Source: Kitagawia praeruptora (lineage: Eukaryota > Streptophyta > Magnoliopsida > Apiales > Apiaceae). Taken from it: DNA of 64,000 nt. The stretch is from NCBI GenBank assembly GCA_037693485.1, contig CM075346.1, positions 108,730,501 through 108,794,500 of the forward strand, given 5' to 3'. Below, in pieces: positions 22,816-36,391 of this stretch. The stretch's first letter is position 1. The number at the start of each line of letters is the position of its first letter. The notes beneath the pieces were generated by a model, which was given only the letters and a program-made list of their open reading frames with translations, did not search any database and had not been told where the DNA came from. A program made the position numbers and the translations under genes.

Positions 22816-25800
22816 CCCCTCTCCCCTCCCTCCCTCTCTCCCTCTGTATTATCCTTCCCTACATTCACATATACGTCTCCTGATAAATTGGTTTTCTTTT
22901 AGTTAATCCTTTGCTTGTTATATTTACTACTTGTGATAAAAAAAAAATTCAATTGTATAAGTGCAATTTTATTGAGAAAGATATTGTAAGACATTGTTTG
23001 TAATTATCAGTTTTAATAACAGTATATGTTAACTCCTAGAGGTTTAATCTGTGTAATATGGGCCATAAATTTATTTTAGCTGTAAGCTAAGTACCCTTTT
23101 TATCATTTTCTGTTTAAACTTTAGTATTGTCTATCCATTCATTACCTAAATCGTTTTAATTTTTTTTTAATGGCAAATAGGAAGCTAGTCTGGTGAGGTT
23201 GGCAATTAATGCACTGCAAGGTGTTGAATCTGCTCTCATAAGTATCAATAAGATTTGTACAGTGTTCTTTTCTGATCCAGCTGACAGGACGTATCATCGA
23301 ATCCCACGTCTCTGGAGTCGATCTTTGAGTACAGTTGCTTTAGGAAGGATACTTAAAACCATTTACCGGTCAGGCTATAAAGTTTATCAACTTCTCCGGT
23401 TTGTTGACTATTTCAGAACTGTAGAATTTGACAGAGATCTAAGGGTACAGAAGGGTTCAAAGTTTGAGGAAAATGGTTTGTGGGAATCCGGAGAATGTCC
23501 TCTGTACAGTCTTGTTAATCAGGCATTTGGGGTTTCTGTTGGTAAGATCCTAGAAGGCTATACCTCTGCTCTGGATACATTGCATGCATCTGCGGTCATG
23601 AGGCGTTTGCCAAAAGCTTTTGATATGTCTTCGTGTGCTTCTTCTAGAGCAGGCTTGCTCACAAGTGTTGCTCATTCTGAAGTCACACTTTTAGAGGTTT
23701 ACCTGCACACTGAGGGATTACGGACTCAGATTGATGCTTTAGGTAACATCTGCAATTTACAAGATATCGATCTCTGCCTTTCAGCATTATCTTTTGAAGA
23801 CTTAGGCAGTGAAACAAAGTTCAGTGATTTCCCTATCGGTGGCAATTTACTTACGTATTTGTATAGCCAGCTAAAGGTTTGCTTGTTTATATTTTTTGTG
23901 TTTCTTTCTATATGTTGCGTATAATGCCATATGCTCACTTTACATCTCTATTATGTAACTATTTGACTAGCTTCTCAAAATTGTTAGGTTCAGTAAATTG
24001 TTTTTGATCATTGCCTTAGAAGTAAAAGTGTTTTCCGCCAAGTACTGAACTTCCTAATGTCCGGGTCAACAACAAAAAACCGAGGAATATGTACTTATGT
24101 AGTTATGACTGCCTACAGTGAAAGTGAAAATTGCTGCTTGGAACCCCCTAATGTTATTGATAACAACATTCAAAGGTGTGTTTGAACTAAGAAGTTGTAA
24201 TACCGTGCTTCTTTAAACCTCTTAAAAAATTAGGAGTCTTATTTTGTAATCAGCAGAAAGTGCACATTAAGCTTGACCGCTAAGACGTTGTATATTAGAT
24301 ATCTTATTAATTTTGATAGATATTTTTCTTGCTGTCTTATACTCTTTATTCAGTCTAAATCATACATGACCCTACATGACCCTTGTTCCGTAACCTTCTG
24401 CATTTCTTTTAAATCTGTGTTGTTCTGTTTTTCTTAATGCATACGGGTCATAATGTGTATGTCTTGCAGGTCTCTGACCCAGCGCATAGTGGTGTGCTCA
24501 AATTTCTTTTTGTTCGATCATTTGAACCATACTCTGAATTCATTCGATCTTGGATATATAAAGCCAAGTTTAGTGATCCTTATAATGAGTTTATAGTGGA
24601 ATATCCTGACAGTCTGCTGCATTATAAAGTGGGTAGCACTGGAGTCTCTTCCGACTTTGCGTTGGCTACTATCAGGGTAATATTTTCAGATTAATTTTGC
24701 TGCTTTCAATTTACGGAAATTTTGGTTGGTGCCATATTTCATCCCTTGGATACTGATGTTAGTACCTAAATACTCACATCTAGGAACAAGACAAAGTTGC
24801 TGTTCCTTGTTTTCTGAAAGAAATATTAGTTCCGCTATATAGAGCTGGTCAGCAACTTCAGGTGCTGATGAAAGTGCTTGAGTTTTCTAATACTGTTGGT
24901 GTGGGGGACAATATTTACGAGGATTTTCTTCCCTTTTTGAGGGTTTTTTCAAGTGATTTTTTGTCTCATTCATCTCCGCTGACTTTTAACAAAGGAGACT
25001 TAGAATCTATGGTAATTTTAAGAAACAATTGCTACAATCAGATGATGGAAAAACTTCGAAGGCTTTCAGTGAAATTAGATCTCAGATATCAGCAGGTCAG
25101 TCTTCAATATATATGCTTCTCTGGCTGTAATAGACGCTCAAGTTCTGTCCATAATTTTGATTATCTACTTCTGGCATTTTAAGTGTGGACATGCCTGTTT
25201 TCGTCAACGAAAAAGAGCAAATTTCCTTCATGAGTTTTTTTTCTTTTGCCAAGTTATTTATCTGTTACGCTTTTACAATACATGTTGTGCAAGCCGGGAT
25301 TCTGATTGCTTTCTTGTTTGTATACATCATGTTGTTAGCTCTTGTTTCTTTTGAGTGTGTACCGGTACTTTTCCTAACTAATCATACTCTTAACAAACAT
25401 CTTAAAGTTTTTTGAAAAAAAACAAACTTCTCAAAGCTCGTTTCTTGTATAAATGTTGTAATTTACACCCTTGCCTGATATATTTTACAAATGCTTTTGT
25501 CTGTAATTAAAACATTGCCCATTGCTTTGTGGAAATTGTTGGTGTCAATCATCTTGTATTTCGTGTTTGTTCATTGTTGTTCTTTTGGTTTTGTGACAAA
25601 AGTTGAATGAAACTAGAACTATACTCATGGCTACTATCATGTGATATGTCTAGCACTTCCTCTTCATTAAAGAAATTAGGTAGCCTATTTGCTCTTTTTA
25701 TTAATCACTCTTTAGTCACACTGAGAAAAAAAACTCATACATGAAAGGGGTTGGAGCATGTGGATACAAGTTTTGCACTGAAAAATTGGGAAAGGAACAC

Positions 25801-26590
25801 AAGAACCTGCTTCACTGCCAAACCTGGAGAAAGTAGAAGATTTTTCATCTCCTAAAAAAACGAATAATATAACTTTATGGAGCTAATAAGAGAAAAATTA
25901 TAATGTCACAAGCATCTTAAAGAAATTCATAATAAGCAGCCTGTGGGTAGCATTCACGAGAATAAAAGGATCTGAGCAGCGACGGTGTTTTACTCCTTCA
26001 AATCATCTTCTCTTTAGTCCTATTAAAGGGTATACATTATGTAATGAGAAACCATCTGCTGTTCAGTCTTTATGTGTGTCATCTTATTAAGTCCAAAGCA
26101 AACGGTTGGGTTGTGCTAATGATGACTTAACAGTTCACTTAAATAGACAGAAGCATATGACCGACCCTCCAACAAATCTATAGCTATTAATCATTGAATT
26201 GAAATAGTTCCCCTTTCTACATACCCCAAATAGGCTGCATCAGCTTGGCAAATAAAATAATTACAACCCCTCGTAAGAAGTCCACTAAATATAAATACTA
26301 GCTTCAATTGTATTGTATGAATGAAAGAATACTCAAATTATTGATTGTTAATTTTCATCCAAAAAATTAGAAAAATTATTTGAAATTTCTGAAAGTAGAA
26401 GTTATCTGGGTTGAAGTCGGTAGCTAGCATAGATTGCCTTAAAAGGGGATGATACGTGCAGAACAGAGGTTATTCTGATGAAATTTCTTCTAAATGATAA
26501 AGTAATTTCTTCTGGCCCAGTTTGATGTTTTAGAATACAAATTAAGTTTAACTAGAGAAGTCACACTAGACCAGCTTCTTATATTGGTAG

Positions 26591-26644
<54 letters not shown>

Positions 26645-29600
26645 TGCAAGTAAATTCTGGCACTTGCAGCTGTCTGAATTAGAGTGTATTTCAGTTATCT
26701 TTTCATCTTCTAAATAAAAGAATTTTTTATGCAGGTTGGTCATTTTGGGATTACACCTATATCAGTTAATATCGGTGGAAGAAATCAAAATACTCCAATA
26801 TCATCTGTATTGAATGAGGATAACTTGACTTCTTCAAACACTTTAAATAAACAAAACTTGTATGCTTCTCTCCCTCCAACCTTGGGCTGAGTTCACTTTT
26901 TCTTATTTTTTTAATATGGGTTTCTTCTGCACATGCATGCCTAACTGTTTGAATAGCAGCATGAGCGTGCATCAAACATTTAAGATAATTAGTCTTACCA
27001 AAATTGGAAAAGTCAAAAGACCATCGACATTTTAAAATGAAATATTGTGTCAGGATTTTTTTTTCTTTCACTGCTTCTAATGTGATCAAAAGGTTATTTT
27101 TTTACTCTTCAGGGAAGACGGTGCTCTGGATTCTGAGGCATCTAGCGTGGCTGATGAGAATTCTTACGTGCAGGTTCCCTTAGATTTTTCTGATTGTTCA
27201 TCACTTGCTAGCTCTGAAGAGCAAGATCAGTTTGATCAGTTGGTTGAGACTCCCAATGATTTTGTCAATCTTGAGGAACAATATTTATCTGCATTAAGTT
27301 TTTCTTCCAGTAGTGCACGGCATACACTTTCCCAAGATGAATTGTCATGCAGCGTGGAACCTGATCGGGGAACTTGTGAATTGAAGGACCCAAATTTGTA
27401 CTTTCTACATCATCAATATGAGAAGATAAACAATGATGGATGTTCTTTGCATGTTGATTTAAAAGCTTCGAGTTTACCGTGGATATCTGAAAGGCAACAT
27501 GATTTGAGTTCCCCATCAGGTAGCCCTCTAAATAATTGTAAGTGTGTTGGTGAAGAAAATAAAGCAGAAACAATGGCACATATGCTTAGTAGTGAGTTGG
27601 AGGTGAACAATAGAAACATTCAAGATACGGATGAAGTTGCATTAAATCATAGTGTGGCTTTATCTAGATACGACTCAGAGGAGAATATAACTAAGGATCA
27701 ACATTCAATTGGAACCTATACGTTACCAGATTTATGTAGCTCGGAATCTTGGAAGGTCAAGTATAATTTTAAGTTTTTCTGCGCTAACCCAATAGTGACC
27801 AAGCATCATCTAAATTACCGGACTTGCATGCCTGAAGTAAAGGGCTCTAGGGAATTTGATAGAAATTTATCTTCCTTTGACTTTACATCTGTGCAAAACC
27901 CTTTCAGCCTACCCATAGCGAAGTCACCTGGTAGTCCGAGGCATCATGTCGCAGCTAAACTTTCGACTTTAATTGACCCTCTTCCTTCTGCTGCCTGTAG
28001 CACAGCTGATGTATATGAGAAAGAAGGCCATAAAGGTGATGCATTCCTAGTTAGCAAAACTAGGTCATCAGGTATGGATCCCTCTCTACGATGGACATCG
28101 GATGCTCGGGAAAATGTTTTTCAAAAAACTGTTACTGGTGGGAGTGGTTGGCAGAGTCTGCTCAGTAGTTCTTGTAACATTGATAATAATACTGGCAGAG
28201 ATATTGAAACTGATTTGACAGGAATGCTTGATATACCTTTGGATTTTGTTATTGAGAAATGCCTCTTGGAGGAGATTTTACTCCAGTATCCTTATCTTGG
28301 TGCTGTATACTGTTCAGCACTTTACTCTCATGCAATTAGTTACAAGTTCTTATTTTACCAGGCTGATGCTGTGTCATACGATTGGCTAAGTAAATTCCTA
28401 TATCAGTAGACAACAATGTAGCTGGATACATGTTTTAGTTTGTGTGTGTGTGTGTGTCTATATTTTAGCTTTTATTGGTCTCTATATGTGACTTCAAGAT
28501 ATTTGTTTGATTATGTCCATGAGAAGTATGATAGGTTTGGGCTTGGAATTCTGAGAGGTACTAGTATGTTAAATACATCCAAAGATTGGTATAATCCTGA
28601 AACCGGATGAATCTTTCTCTATTTTATATAGTTAAGCTGGAAGGAAGAGAACCTAATTGCTAGGATGCCTCGCTACATTTCTAACAGTTGCTTGTCCATC
28701 CATGCCTGAAGTTGGGCAGTAGTTCTTCTAGTGGCTCATCGATGACGTGACATCAATGCCAGAGTCACCTTCTGGCTGAAAAGATTTTTCCTTCACCCTT
28801 TTCTATTTGATATTTTTTCTGTTGTGTTGCCACATCAAGCTTAGATTGTTGATAGAACTGTAGGCCTTTGATTCTATCTTTCTCTCGATTGAATCTTTGC
28901 TCAAATTGGATATGTGGATATCTTAAAATCCCAAACTGATTTAACTTTTGGTATGCCCTATTGGAGATCACTAAACTAGTTTTGCTGCTTATCTCCCAAC
29001 CAAAACCTGCAAAATCTCTGATTATCTTCCAATTGTTGGAAGAAAGTATGTCCCTCACCTTTTCTGAACTTAGGCAAATGATATACCAAGATCGATTTCA
29101 TGAATTTGTTTTTCCGAAGCTGTCACATCAATATTGTTTGTCCTAAACTTTGCTAGATATCGATATGTGAGCAAGCTGACAATCAAGGTTCTTGAAGAAG
29201 GATTTAATTTGCAGGGACAATTATTGGCACTGCGCAGATATCATTTTATGGAATTAGCTGACTGGGCAGATTTGTTTATAACGTCACTTTGGCATCATGT
29301 AAGTCTATTTTCCTGGACTTGCCCTAAACTTTTTTTTTTTTTGCTTTTCTGTTTTATGTGATAAAAAATTCCTCTAATGGTTTCCTTTGTTTCTCTGAAA
29401 CCAGAAATGTTATGCTACAGGGGCAGATAAAAGAATATCAGAAATGCAGGGGTTACTTGAGTTTTCTATTCAGAGGTCTTCATGTGAGAGAGACAGTTAT
29501 AGAGATCGGATATACTTGTACATTAAGAAAGAGAAAAACATGTCGCTTTCTGCATCTTCAGCTGGTACATATGATAGTGTTTAGTAAAAACTTACAAATA

Positions 29601-32600
29601 ATATATGTGGTTTTTTGTTTTTCTTAAAACTTGCACTATTCATGCATTGGCTGCGCTTGATATGCTTATTTCTTAATTTGTCATTCGTATTTATAAATGC
29701 AAGCTCTTCACATTGACTTGTGCAGGAGGAATACAGTCGTTTGATTATTTAGGTTTGGGTTACAGAGTAGATTGGCCGGTCAATATCATTTTGACATCCG
29801 GTGCTATAGAAATATATGCTGAGATATTTAGTTTTCTGATAAAAGTAAAGCTGGCACTTTCTTCATTAGCTGAGGCATGGTGCTCTTTGAAGGTATATGC
29901 AATCCGAAACTTTTTGTGCAAGTCAATGTTGAAAATTTTTAAATAGAATGACAAATTACTGTTGTAATTCGTGGTTATTACATTTATTTGTATTAGTGAA
30001 ATGGTTTTTTTACGTTTTCATTACATTAGTTTGACTTTAGTCTTCAGCATAGTATCTACCAATTGTGTGTTCCAGCTTCTTGCACCATTTTTTTTGTTAA
30101 GGCTTTCTATATTATTTTAAATTTCGAAAAGGAGCGTTATGTTCATCCATCCATTTTTGTATATATTGCAAGTATTGGGTGTGGCTTTATATTACTTCTA
30201 CTGGTTTAAGTTTATTCATATAGAAAAAACCTCCTAGTCCGTTTTGAAGTTACTAAGCATTTTAATTATTTTTGATTTACAGGAGCACATGCACACAATC
30301 AATCAGAATGGTGGTTCTGGATTACATAAATCAGAAGTTTTCCATTTTAATATCTTTATGAAACTGAGGTGCACCAAGATTTTATATACCTGAGTCTTTT
30401 TCATTGCCATTTTAAATTTTCAGAAAGCTAGGTTTACATTATTATCTGTTTTAATATATCTCTTGCATCTTCCTACGTGCAAAAAGTTTGGTGTATTTTA
30501 TATGCTGAATACTGATGTACTAGCACTGAAGCCAAACATAATATACCAGTGAAAAGCATGATGCATCATATCATATGCTTAGTTGATTTGCAAGATATAA
30601 CATTGTGTGAAGTTAATTCGAAAACAAGTCTATTGAAATATTTCACTAAAAACTTGTAAAATGTCCTCCGGCCTACTGTGGTCTTCTTGTATGAATATAC
30701 TTTGTTAGTTTGTTGTCATACTCACCTCTCGAGGATTATCCTTATACCATACCATCTTTAGAAATTGAAAGCTCCATTGAAAAGTGGTAAACAATTTTGA
30801 GGTTCATATTTGGTTGATACAACTCCAGTCTCTAGTGGTGACAACATGAGTCCTATGTATCGGAAAAGAAGTAAGTAAAGTCCATATTTTTGCTTGTGCT
30901 TTATTGTCCTTGCAGTTCTTTTTAGGTTAATTGGCTTCAGTGTTTGGCTTTGCTCAGTCAGTATAAAAGTCTAGTTAATTGTTTTCGTTACATTACATGA
31001 TTTTCTTGAGTTAATATAAAAGGGGTGTTAAAGATGTCATTTACTAGTTATCTAAGTACAAAATCATTTTTTTATCAAGGTAATTGTAATTTACCCTATT
31101 AGTTATGGAAATCGAGAGCTAGTAGTCTCTAATGTTGACACAATTCTTGCCTATATTGTAGTGTTCGAGACCAAGTCATCTATGGATCCAATTTGGAAAT
31201 GAATGTATTTATACTGTAGAAAGTTGTCTTCAATAAGTAAATTGATGCAGGACAAGGTTTAGAAAAGGACTGAACTGCAGAGAATCAATAGAGCCGCTTC
31301 AGTTTTATCTAATAATCATCAATTCATGATTATTTTATATATAGAGATCCTAGAAATTGAAATATAGTTAAAAATCCTAGATGAAAAGATACACACTCCA
31401 GTAAATTTCTAGATTCGTACTTAGTAAGTCCATAAATCTAAATATCTTGATCGATAAGTATTACAAAATGTCTTGATTCTTGAATATCCTGATTAGGCAA
31501 TACACATATATCTACAGATAATACTTCCTCCATCTCATTTTATGTGTCCTGTTTTACTTTTTTGTAGTCAATTTGACAAAACTTTGACCGGAAATTACAT
31601 ATGCTATATAACTGAAAAAAATTATAAAAATTATATCATTGAAAAGTATTTTTAATTTACTTTAAAATGTATTTTTCAGTTTTTTGAAATTTTAAGGAAA
31701 TAAGTTTTAGTTATCAGTCAAAGTCGTGTCAATTTGACTACAAAAAAGTCAAACAAGACACATAAAATGAGATGGAGGGAGTATAAAATAATTAGGAAGT
31801 ATTTCCTACTTGTGGGATTTATTTGTGTGTCAAATTTAGTGAACATGGATCTAAAAGTGTGTTAATTGAAGTGTATGAAAGATACAAACTAACCACTGGA
31901 GATTTGTTATGGTTACTTGATAGGTCATCATCACTTTCAAATGTTTAATACCTCTTGTTACAAAATTTACTAATTTTTCTTTACAGAATGCTCATGTCTC
32001 ACTTGTTAACGACAGTTATTTACCGTATTGTGTTTCAGGCAGCAAGTTAATCATTTCGTAACAACATTGCAGCAATATGTACAGTCACAGCTATCTCATG
32101 TGTGTTGGTGCAAGTTTCTACACTCACTTAAGAATCAGGTCTGTCACTTCGGTAGTTTGTCTTGATCATTGTGCTGCCTTACTACAGTAAAATCCTTCTT
32201 TTTTCTTGAATGTATGTATGTGTGTGTGTGTGTATATATATATATTAATATAAAAAAATATATATCAAGTCCGATTTAGTGATTTGAGATCCAGTATGGT
32301 GGATATCATGAGGAGATTAGGACAATTTAATAAATTTGAAGTCACTTGGGGATAAAATAGTTTTGAGGATTCTAATTTTAAGCTGTTTTGTAAATTTTCC
32401 AAAATTGTAAAAATATTACAAGGGAGATTGAGTATTACATGGGATAGGGTATTTTCGAGACCTAGGGAAATTTTTTCTTATTCGTGAACTGGAAGGGTAC
32501 CTTTTGATGTCAATGAGACATTAGGATAACCAATGTTATGAAGAATGACAAGACTCTGGGTCATGAAGTAAAATGCATACCATGACAAAATTGCAAGAAA

Positions 32601-35476
32601 AGCTACCAGAATAGTAATTTTTTATGCTATACACCCATTTTCTAATCTGATCATTTTGCTGTCAAAATATACTAGAGCAATAACCTCATATCTGTTACAC
32701 AGTAATAACATAAGAGGCCACACAACCATTTTGTTGTCTATCTTTTTAGTTCATTGCAATATTTATTTGCAAACGTAATAACTAGACGTGTTTTACTTTT
32801 AGCTCTAAATTTTAACTTGGCCTTCTGAGTGCAGGTCAAAGATATGATGGATTTTGAGTCGGTGCATATGTCCTATCTAAAAGATTCACTTAATGTGTAA
32901 GTTTACATTTTTGCTTTCTAGTCGCATCCACACCCACACACCTAAGTTTCTGATATTATTAATCAGTAGTCTAGTAATGGTCAGTAGCTAATAGCAGTAC
33001 CAGGTTGTACGCTAATTTCTACCAAGTAAAATTTGGATGTAAAGCTAACAAGCCTAGCGTATATGTACTAAATTAAGACTCTATAGTTGTCTAATCGTCG
33101 CCTTGGTGGAAAGGCGATCAAATAATGATTGGTATCCAGCACGTCTTCCTAAAGGGCTGGGCTAGGCCTAGTAGATTCTAGGCGTCCATTAGGCAAATTC
33201 GGATCGCCTAGGCATCCATGAGGCGATTAGGCATCCATTAGGAGAATTAGACGTCCAGCTATATGCATTAATATTTTCCTAACATATAATTTGACTTTGC
33301 CTATATTCGTTTACAGTTGTTCTTTGAGCAGCATCAATATTAAACTTCAACAGTTATAAATTAATGATGACAGTCTTATCATTGTTTTTAAAGAAAGTGA
33401 ACAAAGCTTACCTAACTTAATTTAACCAAATTTCCTATATTAATATAATTATTATCTAACAATTTAAGTTATTATTATTTTTTTGCCAACTTAAAAATTA
33501 AATTATTGGTACAATAATACATAGGCCTGCATATAACTGGCCATGGCGACTTGCTGCCCCGGCATCCAGGTTTTCACTGATACCTTGGTTTGCTTTTACA
33601 CATCGACAATGATCGAGTCATTTATTGTAAAAATTCTAAATTTATACTGTATACACCTATCATTAAAAGTAATACAAGATAGGGGGTTGATAGCTAATAC
33701 CGTAATGTTTTTACTTGAAGCAATTTAATGGCATGTAATGTGCTGTATGCCACACTTCCATCTAGTGGTATTTAGGACTTGATGCATCTAATGAAGTTTC
33801 ATAGATTTGATATTCACCTAAAATCAATTTATCTCTAATTCGTGCGGAAATCTAAAAGGGCAAATGAATGAAAATCGATGTTGGTATCAGCATTTAGTAA
33901 CTTACAATGATTTATTTCTGGACTATTAGTATATAATGCGAATTAATTTCTCTTAATTTAAATATTTCTTTTATTGTCATTGCGACAACTTACCTAATAG
34001 CCGTTGTCTGTCTATCTTTTGCGAACATGTGGAAAGATTAAAATATTTTGCTTGCTGTGATAATTTGATTATAAAGCAGTAATTTATTTTGCAGATGTTT
34101 CTTGTCTGATGAAACAACGGGTGTAGCTAGCATCATCCAAAACATTTTGCAATGTGCACTAGATTTTAGATCTTGTCTGACTGGAAGCACTTGGCAAACT
34201 GGAGTTGAGAATGGAGATTCTACGAGTAAATTTTCTAAGACCAACATTTCCCAGGTGATATTTCTCATCTTGATTTCCTTTGTAAATTCTCTATAAATTA
34301 AGATTAGGTAGAGATACTAGAGATGAATAGATTACACTATTCGTAAACTTTACACTCTATTCAAATAAATAAATTATGAAAAATATTTAAACATCTTAAA
34401 TTAATGAAGTGTTTGGGTTCATAGTTTGCTTTTCTCTTTTGCTGGACTTGGATCATATTTTTAAACTAACATATAATTGATTAGGGTTGACTGTCGAGTA
34501 ACTGGAAATGGAGAGTTTCAGAAGAAGAATGTTGGCTGCACAATATATAATGCACTTTTCTTGCCCTTCGAAATCTTTTTACCTTCAGTTTACATTATCT
34601 GGTGATAACATGAATTGATGGTCTTTAAAAAATTATTTTGAATAAAGCTTTAAATAAGTTTATACTTAATTTTGTGGACTGACTTGATTTCTCTATTAGT
34701 GTGTTTTTAGGTTCTCTTCGAGTTCCTAGTACATCATTTTGTTTTTTAAAACAAAAAGGTCTGTAAGACTGCAACATCGTGTGCGCAAGCAGACCCCCCC
34801 CCCCCCCCCAAAAAAAAAAAAAAACACGTGTTGGTAATCTAATTATAGTATGCATGAAATCATAATTTTTTAAATTGTATCGTAAGTAGATGAACTCCAC
34901 AAAACCTTGCTCATTGACAAAGTACAATGTTGTCACTGAAGTTCTGGTACCGGTTAATATTTATCATGAGTTATGACTGTTATTCAATCAAAATTTTCAC
35001 TTTTGTTAATTAAAAATAATATGTTCTCATGTATCTACAATACAGCCAAGACACATGCTCAAGTCTGTATATATGCTGTAGTATTACCTTTGTCTACGTA
35101 CTGCAAAGTGACATCTGTAAAGTTTAGAGAGGACACTGAATGAAATTGGTGCCCAGTTTTGCACTTAATTCTTTAATTGCCCCGGCTATTTGGAATACAG
35201 AAAACCATTGTTTTCTTTTGCTATATAAATAACGTCTTTTAGGACATTAGCATATCGAATAAGCAAACCATTACTCAATATGTTGCCATTGATGTGCAGG
35301 TCCATAACATAAAGCGTGTGTTCTATAATAATCTGAAGGAGTTGTATATCTGCTATCTCAAGTCACCAAAACATGGGGAGTTCAGCCTTTCTCGTTTCTG
35401 GGACTTTCTTAATTACAATGACTATTACACAGAAGTAATTGGTAAAGATGTAGGCCACCTTACTTTCTCCGTATAA
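21160..35476 (+). CDS. GCP6: Gamma-tubulin complex component 6 (GCP6)
   Basis: A complete gene of 14 exons: 21160-21345, 23181-23876, 24470-24676, 24784-25095, 26735-26859, 27113-28285, 29157-29298, 29405-29564, 29726-29892, 30283-30368, 32039-32138, 32835-32896, 34095-34254 and 35300-35476. All introns are GT-AG, phases agree and the sum is 1250 codons plus stop, close to plant GCP6 length. The N-terminal Spc97/98 part includes YRSGYKVYQLLRFVDYF. Exon 6 is a long acidic, Ser-rich insert typical of GCP6. The C-terminal GCP part includes LLALRRYHFMELADWADLF and YRVDWPVNIILTSGAIEIY, which in the family contacts gamma-tubulin. The protein is part of the gamma-tubulin ring complex that nucleates microtubules at the nuclear surface, cortex and spindle. 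Introns carry a Stowaway MITE and microsatellites but the frame is intact. Confidence 0.95.
22785..22845. repeat. (CT)n-rich microsatellite in GCP6 intron 1
   Basis: CT units followed by C-rich interruptions (CCCCTCTCCCCTCCC). Confidence 0.9.
26592..26644. repeat. (ATT)n microsatellite in GCP6 intron 4
   Basis: About 17 ATT units, roughly 90 bases before the exon 5 acceptor. Confidence 0.95.
31524..31781. mobile_element. Stowaway-type MITE (258 bp) in GCP6 intron 10
   Basis: Ends CTTCCTCCATCTC and GAGATGGAGGGAG are flanked by TA (31522-31523 and 31782-31783). Inverted arms extend inward (ATTTTATGTGTC with GACACATAAAAT, then TTTTTTGTAGTCAA with TTGACTACAAAAAA). It lies in an intron and does not affect the reading frame. 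Confidence 0.9.
33105..33255. repeat. Degenerate AGGCG/CCATTAGGC repeats in GCP6 intron 12
   Basis: Units resembling TAGGCGTCCATTAGGCAAA recur about five times with changes. It looks like a transposon remnant; I cannot assign it. Confidence 0.45.
34794..34824 (+). repeat. C16-A15 homopolymer junction in GCP6 intron 13
   Basis: Sixteen C are followed directly by fifteen A. Length is prone to assembly error. Confidence 0.9.
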
Positions 35477-36391
35477 ATATATGCCATGGAGTCATTGTGT
35501 GAGATACCAAGTAGGATCCCGAAGGGTAGTTTGTGTAAATATCCCATATAGTGGGTCTACAGACAATAGCTGGTTGCTGAGATCATATAATTATTCGATT
35601 TCGCTAATGCATGCTATGAAGGTACATCTCAAGCCTTACTGACCATATTCATCTGCTTCAAATGAAGTTTTAGTTTGATGAGTTTTTTTGACCAACAGGT
35701 AATATAATTTCTTTCTTTCAGTTTTCAAGTTTGTGATATGACTTGATCTTGTAAACTCTACAATTGTTGTAGATATGTATAAGATGTTTGTTAGAGTTTG
35801 TTTGTAACCAAAACATTAGTGATGGTCAGGGTGGGGATGGAATCTTGAAGATACATAATGGTTTGTTGTAATTTGTTATTCTGTATTGGTGCTGCTGAAA
35901 TCATATAAATGTGTTGTATAGTGATTTCAGTGAAGTGGTGTTGGTTATTCTGGAGAGCTAAGCTAATATATGCGTGCTTTGTTAATCATTATGCCTTGTC
36001 TCCCATGATGATTTGTCCTTCATCCCTAACCAGGTTTTGTTAAACTGCAGAATATCTAAACTCTATGAGCTTATTTTTTTGGTCAATTATATTAATACTG
36101 TAAATCTGAGTAAATGTAGCATAGGTTATAATTATTTTATAAGTGATACTTCTCAGTAGCTTTTGTTATTTCAATACAATTTCTAACAATTCAAACCTTT
36201 TCTACTAAAGCGTTGATATGGAACTGTAGTTTAGCACTTTTCGTTGAAGAAAATTGTTCTATCTTTGCATTTTAAACAATATTGCACCTTTGCATTAGAA
36301 ATTATGAACACTAACTCTATCGAAAGCTAACTATTTAAAACTCATCTGAGTAATTGTATTGTAACAAAATGCAAATTAAGAAAATTTATCA
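35477..36391. other. GCP6 3' flank
   Basis: The 3' UTR probably occupies the first few hundred bases. There are several T-rich tracts and AATAAA-like signals but no clear single polyadenylation site. No other gene is visible. Confidence 0.5.

Noticed and set aside
27265..27619. Minus-strand ORFs opposite GCP6 exon 6
   Set aside because: Shadows of the long open plus-strand exon, which has clear family identity.
28765..29058. 97-codon minus-strand ORF in GCP6 intron 6
   Set aside because: No recognisable domain, and it overlaps no splice feature; probably a chance frame or old transposon text.
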